Shown here piece after piece: positions 17,790 through 27,142 of a DNA stretch of 64,000 nucleotides. Position 1 is the stretch's first letter, and every line of letters begins with the position of its first letter. Below the pieces are notes generated by a model. The model saw only the letters and a program-made list of their open reading frames with translations. It made no database searches and had not been told where the DNA came from. The DNA is taken from NCBI GenBank assembly GCA_046541415.1, contig JBKHDI010000003.1, forward strand, positions 46,367 to 110,366. Direction: 5' to 3'. The translations under genes and the position numbers were made by a program. This DNA comes from CAZOVB01 sp046541415. Lineage in GTDB: Bacteria; Planctomycetota; Phycisphaerae; SM23-33.

Positions 17790-18773
17790 ATGAACGTACT
17801 GTTAACCGGTGGAGCCGGGTATATCGGATCGCACGCGGTTCGGGCCCTGCAACGCGCGGGCCATACGCCGGTGGTCTACGACAACCTCGTCAAGGGCCAC
17901 ACCCAGGCTATTGACTGCTGCCAGTTTATTCACGGGGATGTGGCCGACCAGGAGACCCTGGCGGCCGTGCTGGGCGAATACGACATCGACACCGTCATTC
18001 ACTTCGCCGCGTTCATTGAGGCGGGAGAATCCTGCGCCAAGCCGGGCAAGTACTTCCGGAACAACACCGTCAGTGGCCTGTCGTTGCTGGAGGCGATGCG
18101 CCAGACCGACGTGCGGCGACTGGTGTTCTCCTCGACCGCGGCGGTGTATGGCATACCCGAAGAAACGCCCATCGTCGAGACCGCCGGGTTCAACCCCATC
18201 AGCCCGTACGGATCGAGCAAGCTCTGCGTCGAGTACATGCTCCGCGGCTACGCCGAGGCCTACGACATGGGCTTTGTCGCCTTGCGATACTTCAACGTAG
18301 CCGGGGCCGAGCCGGGGGGCAAGATCGGCGAGGACCACGACCCCGAGACGCACCTGATCCCCCTGACGCTGCAGGTCGCCCTGGGCCAGCGTGAGAAGAT
18401 CTACATCTTCGGCGACGATTACAACACCGACGACGGCACGTGCGTGCGCGATTACATCCACGTCTGCGACCTGGTCGATGCGCACATCCTGGCCGCCGAG
18501 GCGATCCAGCCGGGCCGGGTCGAGGCGTTCAACCTGGGCAACGGCGCGGGCTTCTCGGTCAAACAGGTCATCGAGACCTGCCGCAAGGTCACCGGCCATC
18601 CGATCCCGGGCGAGCTGGCCGCTCGCAGGCCCGGGGACCCGGACACGCTGATCGCCTCGTCGAAAAAGGCGATCGATCAACTGGGCTGGCAGCCGAAGTA
18701 CCCGGATCTGGAGACGATAATCGCCCACGCGTGGGAGTGGCACAGGGAGAATCCTCGCGGCTATCTCGACTGA
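17790..18773 (+). CDS. galE: UDP-glucose 4-epimerase GalE
   Basis: GalE interconverts UDP-glucose and UDP-galactose with bound NAD. The product has 327 residues, the usual length. The start is ATG 17790, with AGGAG about 10 nt before it; the much longer open frame upstream runs antisense to the neighbouring gene. Motifs: GGAGYIGSH (NAD binding, residues 7-15), FSSTAAVYG with Ser/Thr at 114-116, and the catalytic Tyr140 and Lys144 in SPYGSSK. RYFNVAGA and CVRDYIHVCDL are typical of bacterial GalE. In this window it fits with the beta-galactosidase and other sugar genes, but it is not in an operon with them. Confidence 0.95.
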   Translation: MNVLLTGGAGYIGSHAVRALQRAGHTPVVYDNLVKGHTQAIDCCQFIHGDVADQETLAAVLGEYDIDTVIHFAAFIEAGESCAKPGKYFRNNTVSGLSLLEAMRQTDVRRLVFSSTAAVYGIPEETPIVETAGFNPISPYGSSKLCVEYMLRGYAEAYDMGFVALRYFNVAGAEPGGKIGEDHDPETHLIPLTLQVALGQREKIYIFGDDYNTDDGTCVRDYIHVCDLVDAHILAAEAIQPGRVEAFNLGNGAGFSVKQVIETCRKVTGHPIPGELAARRPGDPDTLIASSKKAIDQLGWQPKYPDLETIIAHAWEWHRENPRGYLD

Positions 18774-18900
18774 CAGACCGGGCGGGGCAAGAAGTCCTTG
18801 GCCGGGCGGGGCGGCGGCGCGTACACTTCAGATGGCACAGTCAGAGTCACAGCCCGGCTGCGGCAATCGCGTCGGGACAAGTCTGAAAAGAGGGCCCGAG

Positions 18901-19722
18901 ATGAGCATGCAGAGTCGCCTTGGCTCGACCTACACCCACGCGATGGGTCTGTCGTTTTCGCACCCGGCGGACTGGTCGGTCCAGTCCACGGCCGACGGGT
19001 TGATCCTGACGCCCGGAACCGGCGGACAGACGACCGGGGGCTTGACGGAATCGTACCTGGTGATGACCGAGGCCGCCCCGGGCCTTCGCAACCCCGCGGG
19101 CAGACGCGTCGTAGAGATAGTCGACGAACTGGTTGCCTCCCAGTCGGCCGGTCTGGACCGCAGCGAAGGGCCCGACGAAGTCCCCTGTCGCCGCGGACGC
19201 GGAGCGCGTCTGGTCTATTCCGGACAGACCCGGACGGGCCAGCGAGTCACCGCGTTGGCATACGTCTCGCTGCAGGAGGAGCTCTCGGCTTTGCTGGTGG
19301 GCATGGGCCCGGCCGAGGCGGTCGACGCACGTCGGGACGTGCTTGATGACGTTTTCGCCAGCTTCCAGCAGGTGCCCGCCCAGCAGGACCTGGACCTGGT
19401 CGGCACGTGGTATCGGGCCCATCGCGCCGGCGGCGGGTATGTCTCGGCGGCAGGATACTGCCTGGAACTGCGGGCCGACGGGACCTTCGAGCAGTTCGAG
19501 ATGACAGGCCCGGCCGTGGGAGGCCCAGCCGGCGAGGAAGAGGAACCGTCGGGGCGGGCCCAGGGCTTCTGGCGCACGCGGGGCGATGAACTGGAGATGG
19601 TCCGCCCCGATGGTCGTCGCGAGCAGTTCACCTTCAGCATCCAGGGCGCAACGCGGATGCGGAAGCTCAAATTGCTGCACATCGACGGTTCGCAGCAGAC
19701 CTGGACCAACCGCCTTTGTTGA
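18901..19722 (+). CDS. Unrecognised cytoplasmic protein, 273 residues
   Basis: No signal peptide or membrane segment is visible. The ATG at 18901 is chosen because AAGAGGG lies 6 nt before it; an upstream ATG at 18832 lacks a good ribosome site. Residues of about 5-160 (YTHAMGLSFSHPADW, then VTALAYVSLQEELSALLVGMG and DDVFASFQQV) look like the beta-sandwich of the PsbP/DUF1795 type, which binds or carries stress-related ligands. Residues of about 170-270 form a second small beta domain (LVGTWYRAH, LELRADGTFEQFEM, GFWRTRGDELEM), like a lipocalin-type strand pattern. It is 127 nt after galE and convergent with the GspE-like gene, leaving 2 nt between the stops. Confidence 0.7.
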   Translation: MSMQSRLGSTYTHAMGLSFSHPADWSVQSTADGLILTPGTGGQTTGGLTESYLVMTEAAPGLRNPAGRRVVEIVDELVASQSAGLDRSEGPDEVPCRRGRGARLVYSGQTRTGQRVTALAYVSLQEELSALLVGMGPAEAVDARRDVLDDVFASFQQVPAQQDLDLVGTWYRAHRAGGGYVSAAGYCLELRADGTFEQFEMTGPAVGGPAGEEEEPSGRAQGFWRTRGDELEMVRPDGRREQFTFSIQGATRMRKLKLLHIDGSQQTWTNRLC

Positions 19723-19724
19723 GC

Positions 19725-21470
19725 TCAGTTCCGCGAGCGGACGAAGAGCTGGTGCGGCAGGACGCGGGCGATCTCGGCCAGGCTGGTCACGCCGTCGGCG
19801 ACCTTTTCCATCGCGGCCTCGGCCAGGCTGTGGGTTCCGTTCTGCAGGGCGGTCCGCTCGATTTCGGCCACGTCCCCGCCGTGGCGTATCGTCGCGCCGA
19901 GGACGCGGTCGTTCTCGATGAGGCTGAAGCATCCCGTTCGTCCGTCGTAACCGATGTGGTGACAATGCGGACAGCCCGTCGGGCCGAAGACCGGGAACGT
20001 CAGGTCGCTGCGCGACAGGCCCAGGGTTCGCAGCAGCGTATCGTCGGGGACGATGATCTTCCGACAGTGCTGACAGAGTCGGCGCACCGTCCACGGGGCC
20101 AGGACCGCCAGCAGTGCTTTTGACAGCGACCAACTGTCCAGTCCCATCTCCAGCAGAGATCCGATCGCGTCGGGACCGGATTCGGCGTACATTCCTGCCA
20201 GGACGAGTCTGCCCTGCAGGGCCATGTTCACCGCTTCCTTGGCTGCAGGCGGGTCGGTCAATTCCTGGACCATGATCACGTCGGCGTCCTGGCGGGCCAC
20301 GGCCCGGAGGGCATCGGCCAGTTCGATATCCAGCTCTGCGGTCATCGAAGACTGGCTTACGCCCGGCTGGTCGTACTCGGGGGTCTTTTCGATGGTGATG
20401 ATATTGCGCCCGGGGCTGTTAAGCCGCTGGACCATCGCGTTGAGGGTGGTGTATCGACCCGAGCGGGGCAGGCCGGCGACGAGAATCAGCCCGCACGGCT
20501 CGGCCATCAGGCTCGTCAGCAGCGCCGCCTCCTGGCGGGCCAGGCCCAGGTTGTCGAACGAAACCACGGGCTTGTTGGTGTCGATCACCTGGATCGTCAC
20601 GCGCGTGCCCTTTCGCGTCGGCCAGGTCGAGAGGACGCACTCGACGTCGCGTTGGTCGACAGCGAAGGTGAAGCTGCCGGACTGGGGCTTGTTCGGTGGG
20701 GCGTCGTCCAGGCCGGCCAACTGTCGGAGATTCTCGACCACCGCCGGACCCATCGCCTCGGGCAGGCCGCGGGCGAAGGTGTCGATCGTCTGCAGAACGC
20801 TGTCGATCCGCAGGCGGAGGGTCAGGCCCTCCCAGTCCGGCTCGAGGTGGATGTGCGATGCCCGCCGCTGGACGGCCTCGACCAGCAGGGCCTCGGCGAC
20901 CTGCTCGGCCGGGTCTACCTGTCGCCCAGGCCCCTGGGCCGGTGCAGCCGGGGCCGGGTCGTCCTGAACGGAAGACTCGACCGCCTCCGGCTGGGGGGGT
21001 TCGATTTCGGCTGCCTCCGCCGCCTGCTGCGACGGTGCCGGGCCCTGGTCGACGGAATCGGCCGCAAGCTCCGCTTCGCTCCGGAAATCCAGCTCGTCTG
21101 CAGGCTGGGCCGGAGCGGGGATCTCAAAGAGGAAGTCTTCATCGTCCGACAGGTCGACCGGCGGGTTGATCCGCCGGGCGGCCTTGACGGCGGTGTCGAT
21201 GTGCGACCGGGTCTGCGTCCGGCCCGCCGCGGCCGGGCTCTCCGGCTCGACGGGGACGTAGTCCTGGGACAGGGCGGTTTCCAGCAGGCCGGAGTTCTCC
21301 AGCCCGCGGGACTTGAGGAACAGGCCCAGCCCGCGCTGGCTGATCCGGATCGGCCCGTTGGGCAGGCGCATGTAAGGAAGGATGCCCTGCTGCATCCAGG
21401 CGCAGACTTCACCCGGGCTAGCTTGCATCAATTGAGCGATGTCGTAGGTGCTGAACAGTTTCTCTGTCAT
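19725..21470 (-). CDS. GspE/PilB-like protein with N-terminal helix-turn-helix and degenerate ATPase motifs
   Basis: This 581-residue protein joins an excisionase/MerR-like DNA-binding segment (residues 5-57, YDIAQLMQASPGEVCAWMQQG), an acidic Pro/Ala-rich linker (about 75-185), and a type II/IV secretion ATPase fold (190-580). The ATPase motifs are altered: Walker A reads GLPRSGRYTT (333-342) where GPTGSGKTTT is usual, so the Lys is Arg and the next Thr is Tyr. The Asp box is ITIEKTPEY, Walker B is VIMVQELTD in place of IGEIRD, and the His box has Tyr428 in place of His. The four zinc cysteines remain (466, 469, 500, 503). It may be a non-hydrolysing regulator or partner of a true pilus or secretion ATPase encoded elsewhere. 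Confidence 0.85.
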   Translation of the reverse strand: MTEKLFSTYDIAQLMQASPGEVCAWMQQGILPYMRLPNGPIRISQRGLGLFLKSRGLENSGLLETALSQDYVPVEPESPAAAGRTQTRSHIDTAVKAARRINPPVDLSDDEDFLFEIPAPAQPADELDFRSEAELAADSVDQGPAPSQQAAEAAEIEPPQPEAVESSVQDDPAPAAPAQGPGRQVDPAEQVAEALLVEAVQRRASHIHLEPDWEGLTLRLRIDSVLQTIDTFARGLPEAMGPAVVENLRQLAGLDDAPPNKPQSGSFTFAVDQRDVECVLSTWPTRKGTRVTIQVIDTNKPVVSFDNLGLARQEAALLTSLMAEPCGLILVAGLPRSGRYTTLNAMVQRLNSPGRNIITIEKTPEYDQPGVSQSSMTAELDIELADALRAVARQDADVIMVQELTDPPAAKEAVNMALQGRLVLAGMYAESGPDAIGSLLEMGLDSWSLSKALLAVLAPWTVRRLCQHCRKIIVPDDTLLRTLGLSRSDLTFPVFGPTGCPHCHHIGYDGRTGCFSLIENDRVLGATIRHGGDVAEIERTALQNGTHSLAEAAMEKVADGVTSLAEIARVLPHQLFVRSRN

Positions 21471-21798
21471 CCGTGACCGACCTCCCTCCCTCCGGGTGAT
21501 CCAAACGACCGATCACCAATCGAATCGGTTGTCGCAACTTGCATCCATGCATCGGGCGACACTTCGATCGGCAGAACCCAAGCATTCTGCCACTTATTGA
21601 TCGACGCGTCAACGGACAAAAAATAAGGCAAATCCTGTGGGATTTTCCAGATTCTCCCGACGTTCCCGCCGGGATTACCCCCGGCGCGGCCGGACCGGGC
21701 CGGCGAAACGGCAAATCATTAACTCTCGGAAAAGCACCTTTTTTGCTGCAAGAGCCTCGTCCCGCCTTCCGATACGCCCACTGTAAGGAGATCAGGCC
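21471..21798. other. Divergent regulatory region, no gene seen
   Basis: This 328-nt spacer separates the minus-strand GspE-like gene from the plus-strand CBS gene and is locally AT-richer around 21590-21660. A possible promoter is TTGATC (from about 21598) followed by an A/T run near 21621-21626. A ribosome site (AAGGAG) precedes the CBS start. I see no RNA gene or open frame worth calling. Confidence 0.4.
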
Positions 21799-22215
21799 AT
21801 GAACACAGTCGAACAGATCCTCATGAGCAAGGGCCCCGACGTGATCGTCGCGGTCGGGACCAATACCGTCATCGAGGCGGCCAAAATGATGGCCCAGGCC
21901 AATGTCGGCTCGGTCATCATCAAAGAGGGCCAGGCCCCGGTGGGCATCTTCACCGAACGCGACCTGCTGCGAAAGGTCGTCGCGACGGGCAAAGATCCCA
22001 ATACCACGCCGCTGAGCCAGGTTATGTCCAGCCCCGTGCGGACCGTCGAACTGGCCACGCCGATCGCCGAGGCCTCGCAGGTCCTCACGACCCACCACAT
22101 CCGCCACCTGGCCGTCGTGGAAGAAAACGCCCTGGTGGGCATGATCAGCTTCCGCGACGTGCTCAAGGCCGAAGTGGAACTGGCAGAGGCACGCTCGCAG
22201 GGCCCGGTCTGCTGA
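21799..22215 (+). CDS. Tandem CBS-domain protein
   Basis: This small soluble protein of 138 residues consists of two CBS modules and nothing else. The first module covers about residues 8-62 (DVIVAVGTNTVIEAAKMM, then GSVIIKEGQAPVGIFTERDLLRKVV). The second covers about 70-125 (SSPVRTVELATPIAEASQVL, HHIRHLAVVEENALVGMISFRDVLK). Both end in the typical G-h-h-T/S-x-R-D-h turn. CBS pairs bind adenosine nucleotides such as AMP, ATP or SAM and act as energy or redox sensors. The partner is unknown. AAGGAG precedes the ATG. It stands alone between divergent and convergent neighbours. Confidence 0.92.
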   Translation: MNTVEQILMSKGPDVIVAVGTNTVIEAAKMMAQANVGSVIIKEGQAPVGIFTERDLLRKVVATGKDPNTTPLSQVMSSPVRTVELATPIAEASQVLTTHHIRHLAVVEENALVGMISFRDVLKAEVELAEARSQGPVC

Positions 22216-22285
22216 GACCCGCCCCAGCCGCCTGAAACAACCGATTGCACTCCAGGCCCCCTGCGCCTTGCGCTGCGGGGCTTGT

Positions 22286-24325
22286 CTATTGCGCATGCAG
22301 GTCGATGATCGCCACGCCGTAAGGATCGAGCGTCAATGGACCTTGAACCGCCGAACCGCCCAACAGATCCCTGCCGGCGGGGAGATTATCGACCTGACGG
22401 GCCTGGCCATAGTGATTCAGCACAAACAGCAGACTCCTGCCGTCATCGGCCCGGCGACGGGTGATCTCGACGTATTCATCGGCCCCTGCCAGCGGGACTG
22501 CGCCGGCGTAGCTGTTGGCCAGGCCCACCAGCGCCGCAACGTTGTCGGAGCTGAAGAACGTGCCGACGTAGATCGCCGCGCCCTGCCCGAGGCGGTTGAC
22601 CGTCACGGCCGGGGCGCCGGCAGCGGCGAACGGCCCGCCATCGGCCAGGGCATCCCACGTGCCGAGAACCTCTGCCGGGCCGGGCTTGAGGATCTCGTAG
22701 CCCGCCCCTGCCGGCAGCTGGGTCGACCTGCAGTGCAGCGTCGCTTCGCCCGGATCGAGACGGCCGAACTCCTCGACCGTCGCGCCGAACAACTCGGACA
22801 ACAGGGCAGGCCCAGCTGTATCGAAGACGTGGTTCTCGCGGTCGCGCGTCGCCGAGCGGGCCGATGCCAACAGCACCCCGCCGGCGCGGACGAACGCCTC
22901 CAACCTCCCTGCCAGCTGGGCGTCCATCAGCGGCAGCGACGGGAAGATCAGCAGCTTCAGGCCCTCCAGCCGGTCGCGCACGTCGACCAGGCCGCACGGC
23001 AGGTGTCGCTGCCAGAGCTGCCCGTATGCCAACTGCCCCATCTGCCACGGATTGGGCAGGCCGAGTTTCATCGTGGCGTACGCCTCGGCCGCGTCGTGGT
23101 CGGTCAGCACGGCCGCCTGCACGTCCAGCGTCGTGCCCAGCAGCTTGGGCCCGATACGTTTGAGCTCGGCTCCCTCGCGGGCGAATTCCTCGTACCGGCG
23201 CCGCCGGACGTTGTCGTGCCCGATGATGCCGTTCCAGTACATCTCCGCGCCGTACCGGCAGGTCCGCCAGCGGAAGTGCAGCATGCCGTCGGCCCCGTGG
23301 GCGATCGACTGGTACGCCCAGAGACGCATCTGCCCCGGCTGGGGGGTCTTGTGAAGGTAGGGCTTCTGCCCGCCGGGCCCGCCCTGCTGCTCGGGGATGA
23401 TGTAGCTGCCGGTGTACTGCCTGCAGTTCTCGTTGATCATCGCGCCCCACAACGCACCGGCCGGCTGGTCTCCGGCGAAACCCGGATAGACGTCCACGCC
23501 AAGAAAATCCAGCTCTTCGGTCAGCTGCCAGTAATCGATGTGCGTAAACAGCCCGTTGTGGAAGATCTTCCAGCCACCATGGGCCTTGCGAAGCTCCTCG
23601 ACCTGCTGGGCCTGGAACTGGCCGACCATGTCCGAAAGGAACCGGGCGTAGTCCAACTCGGCGGACGGGTTCGGATAGGCCGGGCGGTTCTGGCTGGTCG
23701 GCAGCGGCACGCAGCCGAAGCTGTGGTACGTCTGGGCCCAGAACGCAGTCCCCCAGGCGCGGTTCAGTTCGTCCAGCGAGCCGTACTTCTGCTCCAGCCA
23801 CTGCTGGAAGGCAGTCTTGCAGGCGGGGCAGTAGCAGCGGGAAAAATGGCAGTTCAGTTCGTTGTCCGTCTGCCACGCGATCACGTGCGGGTTGTCGGCA
23901 TAGTGTTCAGCCATCGCCGCGGTGATCCGCCGACTCTGCTGGCGAAACTCGGGATTGGTCGTGCAGCAGTGCTGGCGCGAGCCGTGGTGCATCCGTCGGC
24001 CGTCCTCGTCGATGCGCATCCAGTCCGGATGTTCCGCCGTCAGCCACCGCGGCGGCGTGGCCGTAGGCGTGCAGAGGATCGTCGATATGCCCTTGCCGCC
24101 CAGTTCGGCGATGACATCATCGAACAGGGAAAAGTCCAGCTCGCCGGCGGCCGGCTCGATCCGGTCCCAGGCGAATTCAGCCATGCGGACGACGTTGACA
24201 TCCGCCGCGGCCATCCAGGTTGCATCGTGCTTGCGGTCGTCAGCCGACCAGTGTTCGGGATAGTACGGCACGCCGAACCAGAATGTATCCAGCGTTGCGG
24301 GTCTCTGATGGCGGACAACGGCCAT
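22286..24325 (-). CDS. GH42 beta-galactosidase
   Basis: The 679-residue enzyme starts at ATG 24325, preceded by GAGGAG; an upstream extension to 24595 has no such site. It has the GH42 layout: TIM barrel (about 12-385), trimerisation domain (about 390-600) and a small C-terminal beta domain. Visible motifs are FGVPYYPEHW, the acid/base Glu156 in WQTDNELNCHF, the nucleophile Glu312 in IIPEQQGG, and the zinc-type cluster CYCPAC (164-169) with Cys near 120. It hydrolyses terminal beta-galactosides. No signal peptide is present, so it acts on imported oligosaccharides. It is divergent from a phosphoesterase gene. Confidence 0.93.
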   Translation of the reverse strand: MAVVRHQRPATLDTFWFGVPYYPEHWSADDRKHDATWMAAADVNVVRMAEFAWDRIEPAAGELDFSLFDDVIAELGGKGISTILCTPTATPPRWLTAEHPDWMRIDEDGRRMHHGSRQHCCTTNPEFRQQSRRITAAMAEHYADNPHVIAWQTDNELNCHFSRCYCPACKTAFQQWLEQKYGSLDELNRAWGTAFWAQTYHSFGCVPLPTSQNRPAYPNPSAELDYARFLSDMVGQFQAQQVEELRKAHGGWKIFHNGLFTHIDYWQLTEELDFLGVDVYPGFAGDQPAGALWGAMINENCRQYTGSYIIPEQQGGPGGQKPYLHKTPQPGQMRLWAYQSIAHGADGMLHFRWRTCRYGAEMYWNGIIGHDNVRRRRYEEFAREGAELKRIGPKLLGTTLDVQAAVLTDHDAAEAYATMKLGLPNPWQMGQLAYGQLWQRHLPCGLVDVRDRLEGLKLLIFPSLPLMDAQLAGRLEAFVRAGGVLLASARSATRDRENHVFDTAGPALLSELFGATVEEFGRLDPGEATLHCRSTQLPAGAGYEILKPGPAEVLGTWDALADGGPFAAAGAPAVTVNRLGQGAAIYVGTFFSSDNVAALVGLANSYAGAVPLAGADEYVEITRRRADDGRSLLFVLNHYGQARQVDNLPAGRDLLGGSAVQGPLTLDPYGVAIIDLHAQ

Positions 24326-24470
24326 GGGTTTCTCCTCTGTATCTGCGGTTGTGCGTGTGCATCCTACCCGGTGCAGCCAGGCCTGACAACTGCCCTGCCT
24401 GTCGGGAATTTTCTTACCCGATCGGCCGTGACGTGTCATACTACCTGCCGGACATCTGCCAAGGAGAACC

Positions 24471-25604
24471 ATGCCCCTTGCGATCCGGAAACTGTCGCTG
24501 TTGCTGGCTGTGGCGCTGGCGGCGCAGGCAGCAGCCCAGAAGCCGGGCGACCCGCCGGTCGTCACCGGGCGCGTGTTCATCGACGCCGACAGCAACGGGC
24601 GGTTCTCCAGCGGCGATACGCCTGTCGCCGCCGCAGCGGTCAGCGACGGGCTGCAGATCGTCCGGACCGACGCGCAGGGGCGCTACCGCATCCAGCCGAA
24701 GCGCGATCCGTTGCTGGCCGAGACGGCCGACCCGATCGTGCGCCTCTCGATTCCATCCGGCACCTGGCCGCGAAAGCACTGGTGGGCACTCGTCCGGGCA
24801 AACGGGCCGCAGGCCGTCGTCGACTTCCCCCTCCGCATCGCAAAACAGGCCCTGCCCCTGCGATTCATCCACGCCACCGACGCACACGTATCATCCGGTC
24901 GATGGGCCCATTTCGCCGCCTTCAAACGACAGCTGGCCCGGCAGGAGAAGCAGGCCGCCTTCTGCGTGCTGACCGGCGACCAGTGGCACGTGATCGACCG
25001 CTACGGGCCCGAGAAAGCCATCGCCACCGCCGCTCGATACCAGACCGTCGCCCGAAATTTCCCCATCCCGCTGTTCACCGTGCCGGGCAACCACGACCTG
25101 GCCGGGACCAACAGCGGCAAGGACTGGTCGACCCACGCGCATCTGAAGGACTTTGAGCTCTACCGCAAACACTGCGGACCGCTGCGGTGGTCGTTTACCT
25201 GGGGCGGCGTGCACGTGATCGGAATCGAGTCGATGAAACGCAACCCCTTCGTCAAAGGCGCCTACACGTTCGGGCTGTCCCAGACCAGCCGGGCCTGGCT
25301 GACCGCCGAGCTGGACCGCCTGCCGCCCGGGACGCGCGTACTGCTCTTCATGCACTACCCGGTCGAGGCGAAGCTGCTGACCGATCTGGCTGCCAGGTAC
25401 AATATCGCCGCCGGATTCGCAGGCCACACGCACACGATCAGCCGACACAGCTTCAAGAACCTCACCGTCTACGTCGGCGGCGCGATCGGCCACGTCGTCA
25501 AACTCACCCGCACCTGGGGCGGCCGGAACCCCGTCGGATATCGACGCGTGGACGTGACGGACTCGGCCTTGCGGGCCCCCTACGTGCAGATCGGGTCCGA
25601 CTGA
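24471..25604 (+). CDS. Secreted calcineurin-like metallophosphoesterase with N-terminal beta-fold domain
   Basis: The 377-residue protein has a signal peptide (LLLAVALAAQAAAQ). A short beta domain (about 28-90: VTGRVFIDADSNGRFSSGD, TDAQGRYRI) like the SdrD-B or metallophosphatase-N fold follows. The catalytic domain shows the two-metal motifs in order: HATDAHVSSG, LTGDQWH, VPGNHD, a single His in LFMHYP, and FAGHTHT. The substrate may be a phosphomonoester or diester. The ATG at 24471 has AAGGAG just upstream. It lies head-to-head with the GH42 gene, and the Gfo/Idh/MocA gene follows on the same strand after 103 nt. Confidence 0.87.
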   Translation: MPLAIRKLSLLLAVALAAQAAAQKPGDPPVVTGRVFIDADSNGRFSSGDTPVAAAAVSDGLQIVRTDAQGRYRIQPKRDPLLAETADPIVRLSIPSGTWPRKHWWALVRANGPQAVVDFPLRIAKQALPLRFIHATDAHVSSGRWAHFAAFKRQLARQEKQAAFCVLTGDQWHVIDRYGPEKAIATAARYQTVARNFPIPLFTVPGNHDLAGTNSGKDWSTHAHLKDFELYRKHCGPLRWSFTWGGVHVIGIESMKRNPFVKGAYTFGLSQTSRAWLTAELDRLPPGTRVLLFMHYPVEAKLLTDLAARYNIAAGFAGHTHTISRHSFKNLTVYVGGAIGHVVKLTRTWGGRNPVGYRRVDVTDSALRAPYVQIGSD

Positions 25605-25707
25605 AAGCCGGTTGAGCCGGCCTTGCCAACTGCCACGCGACGATCTATCATGTCCGCCGAATCGGACAGACACGCACCCACCTCGCCGGAAGGAGAGACT
25701 CCAAGCC

Positions 25708-26898
25708 ATGGCCAGCAAAACGCAACCCGTCAACGTCGGCCTGATCGGACAGGGATTCATGGGCAAGGCCCACGCCAACGCCTGGTCACAGGTGCCCCAC
25801 TTCTTCTCCACCCAGCCGGTGAACCTGCACACCGTCTGCGGCCGCAATGAGAAACACCTCAAGGAGTTCGCCTCGACCTGGGACTTTGCCAACCGCCAGA
25901 CGGACTGGCAGGCGGTGATCGACGACCCGGAAGTCAACCTCATCGACGTCTCGACGCCCAACGACACACACGCGCCGATCAGCACCGCGGCGATTCAGGC
26001 AGGCAAGGCCGTCGCCTGCGAGAAACCCATCGCCGGCACGCTGGCCGAAGCCCGCCAGATGGCCCAGGCCGCCGGCAAGGCCAAAGTCCCCACATTCGTC
26101 TGGTATAACTACCGCCGCGTCCCGGCCGTTGCCCTGGCCCACAAGCTGGTCCAGGCCGGCAAGATCGGCCAGATCCGCCACGTCCGCGGCTATTACCTGC
26201 AGGACTGGGCGGATGAATCCGTGCCGCTGGCCTGGCGGTTCCGGAAGGACAAGGCCGGTTCGGGCGCCCACGGCGACCTCAACGCCCACATCATCGACAT
26301 GACCCGCTTCGTCACCGGCGAGGAGATCACCGAGATCACCGGCGCGGTCGCCGAAACGTTCATCAAAGAGCGTCCGATCATGGAAGGCTCAGCGGCGGGC
26401 GGTATCGCGGCGGGCCTGAAGAAGGGCGCGAAAAAGGGCAAGGTCACCGTCGATGACTGCGTGCTGTTTCTGGCGCGATTTTCCGGCGGGGCCGTGGCGC
26501 ACTTCGAGGCCGCCCGCCAGGCCACGGGCAACCAGAACAAGAACGGCTTCGAGATCAACGGCACGAAGGGGTCGCTGATCTTCAACTTCGAGCGGATGAA
26601 CGAGCTGACGTACTACGACGCCACCGCCCCGCGCGCCACCCAGGGCTGGACGACGATCCTCTGCACCCACGCGCCGGACCACCCGTACGTCGAAGCCTGG
26701 TGGCCCGATGCCCACCTGATCGGCTACGAGCACGGCTTTACCAACATGGCCTACGACATCTGTCGCGTCCTGGCCGGCAAGAAGCCCGTCGTGCCCATCC
26801 CGGACTTCCAGGACGCCTACCAGACCCAACGCGTGCTGGAAGCTGTCCTGATCGCCGCGAAGGAAAAACATCCGATCCAGCTCAAGGATGTCAAATAG
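25708..26898 (+). CDS. Gfo/Idh/MocA-family oxidoreductase
   Basis: This 396-residue NAD(P)-dependent enzyme has GLIGQGFMGKAHANAW (Rossmann loop), the ACEKPIAG motif whose Lys serves catalysis in the family, and a C-terminal domain beginning WYNYRRVPAV with GDLNAHIIDMTRFV holding the substrate His. Length and sequence resemble inositol or sugar dehydrogenases; the substrate is unknown. Start: ATG 25708, with AAGGAGAG about 10 nt before it; an upstream in-frame opening to 25612 lacks this. It lacks a signal peptide. A 6-bp hairpin (26900-26915) and the palindromic repeat at 26941 follow its stop. Confidence 0.9.
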   Translation: MASKTQPVNVGLIGQGFMGKAHANAWSQVPHFFSTQPVNLHTVCGRNEKHLKEFASTWDFANRQTDWQAVIDDPEVNLIDVSTPNDTHAPISTAAIQAGKAVACEKPIAGTLAEARQMAQAAGKAKVPTFVWYNYRRVPAVALAHKLVQAGKIGQIRHVRGYYLQDWADESVPLAWRFRKDKAGSGAHGDLNAHIIDMTRFVTGEEITEITGAVAETFIKERPIMEGSAAGGIAAGLKKGAKKGKVTVDDCVLFLARFSGGAVAHFEAARQATGNQNKNGFEINGTKGSLIFNFERMNELTYYDATAPRATQGWTTILCTHAPDHPYVEAWWPDAHLIGYEHGFTNMAYDICRVLAGKKPVVPIPDFQDAYQTQRVLEAVLIAAKEKHPIQLKDVK

Positions 26899-26940
26899 TC
26901 CGACGGCGACGTCGGCATCTGCTGCCGGTGTTCACGCCAC

Positions 26941-27027
26941 AGGCGTAACACCGCGCGGACATGTTCGAAATCGGCATGGTTACGACTCTCTCGGCCGTTG
27001 GCCTCAAGGGTCGTGAACCACGGCACC
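26941..27027 (+). repeat. Palindromic dispersed repeat, copy A
   Basis: This 87-nt element matches, in inverted orientation, the element at 31801-31890. Shared blocks include AGGCGTA at one end, CCGCGCG, ATCGGCATGGTTACGA, CTCTCGGCC, GGCCTC, and TCGTGAACCA-GGCACC at the other. Within it, GGCATGGTTACGAC (26973-26986) is nearly complementary to GTCGTGAACCACGGC (27010-27024), with GGCC-GTT-GGCC between, so it can fold as one long hairpin. It lies between the Gfo/Idh/MocA gene and the DUF1015 gene. It resembles a REP or MITE-like element; no coding frame is evident. Confidence 0.75.
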
Positions 27028-27084
27028 ATTCCCTGAAGACGTTCGGACCGATGAACCGGTCCGGGTGACACGCCCAGCGCAGGC

Positions 27085-27112
27085 TTGACCTGCCGGGCCG
27101 GGCGGGTATGGT
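27085..27112 (+). promoter_or_regulatory. Predicted promoter of the DUF1015 gene
   Basis: TTGACC (27085-27090, 5 of 6) is followed after 16 nt by TATGGT (27107-27112, 4 of 6). It is 31 nt before the DUF1015 start and downstream of a small hairpin (CGGACCG / CGGTCCG, 27044-27063). Confidence 0.5.
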
Positions 27113-27142
27113 ATCGCTTTACCCTCATGGAGAGTTGAGACC

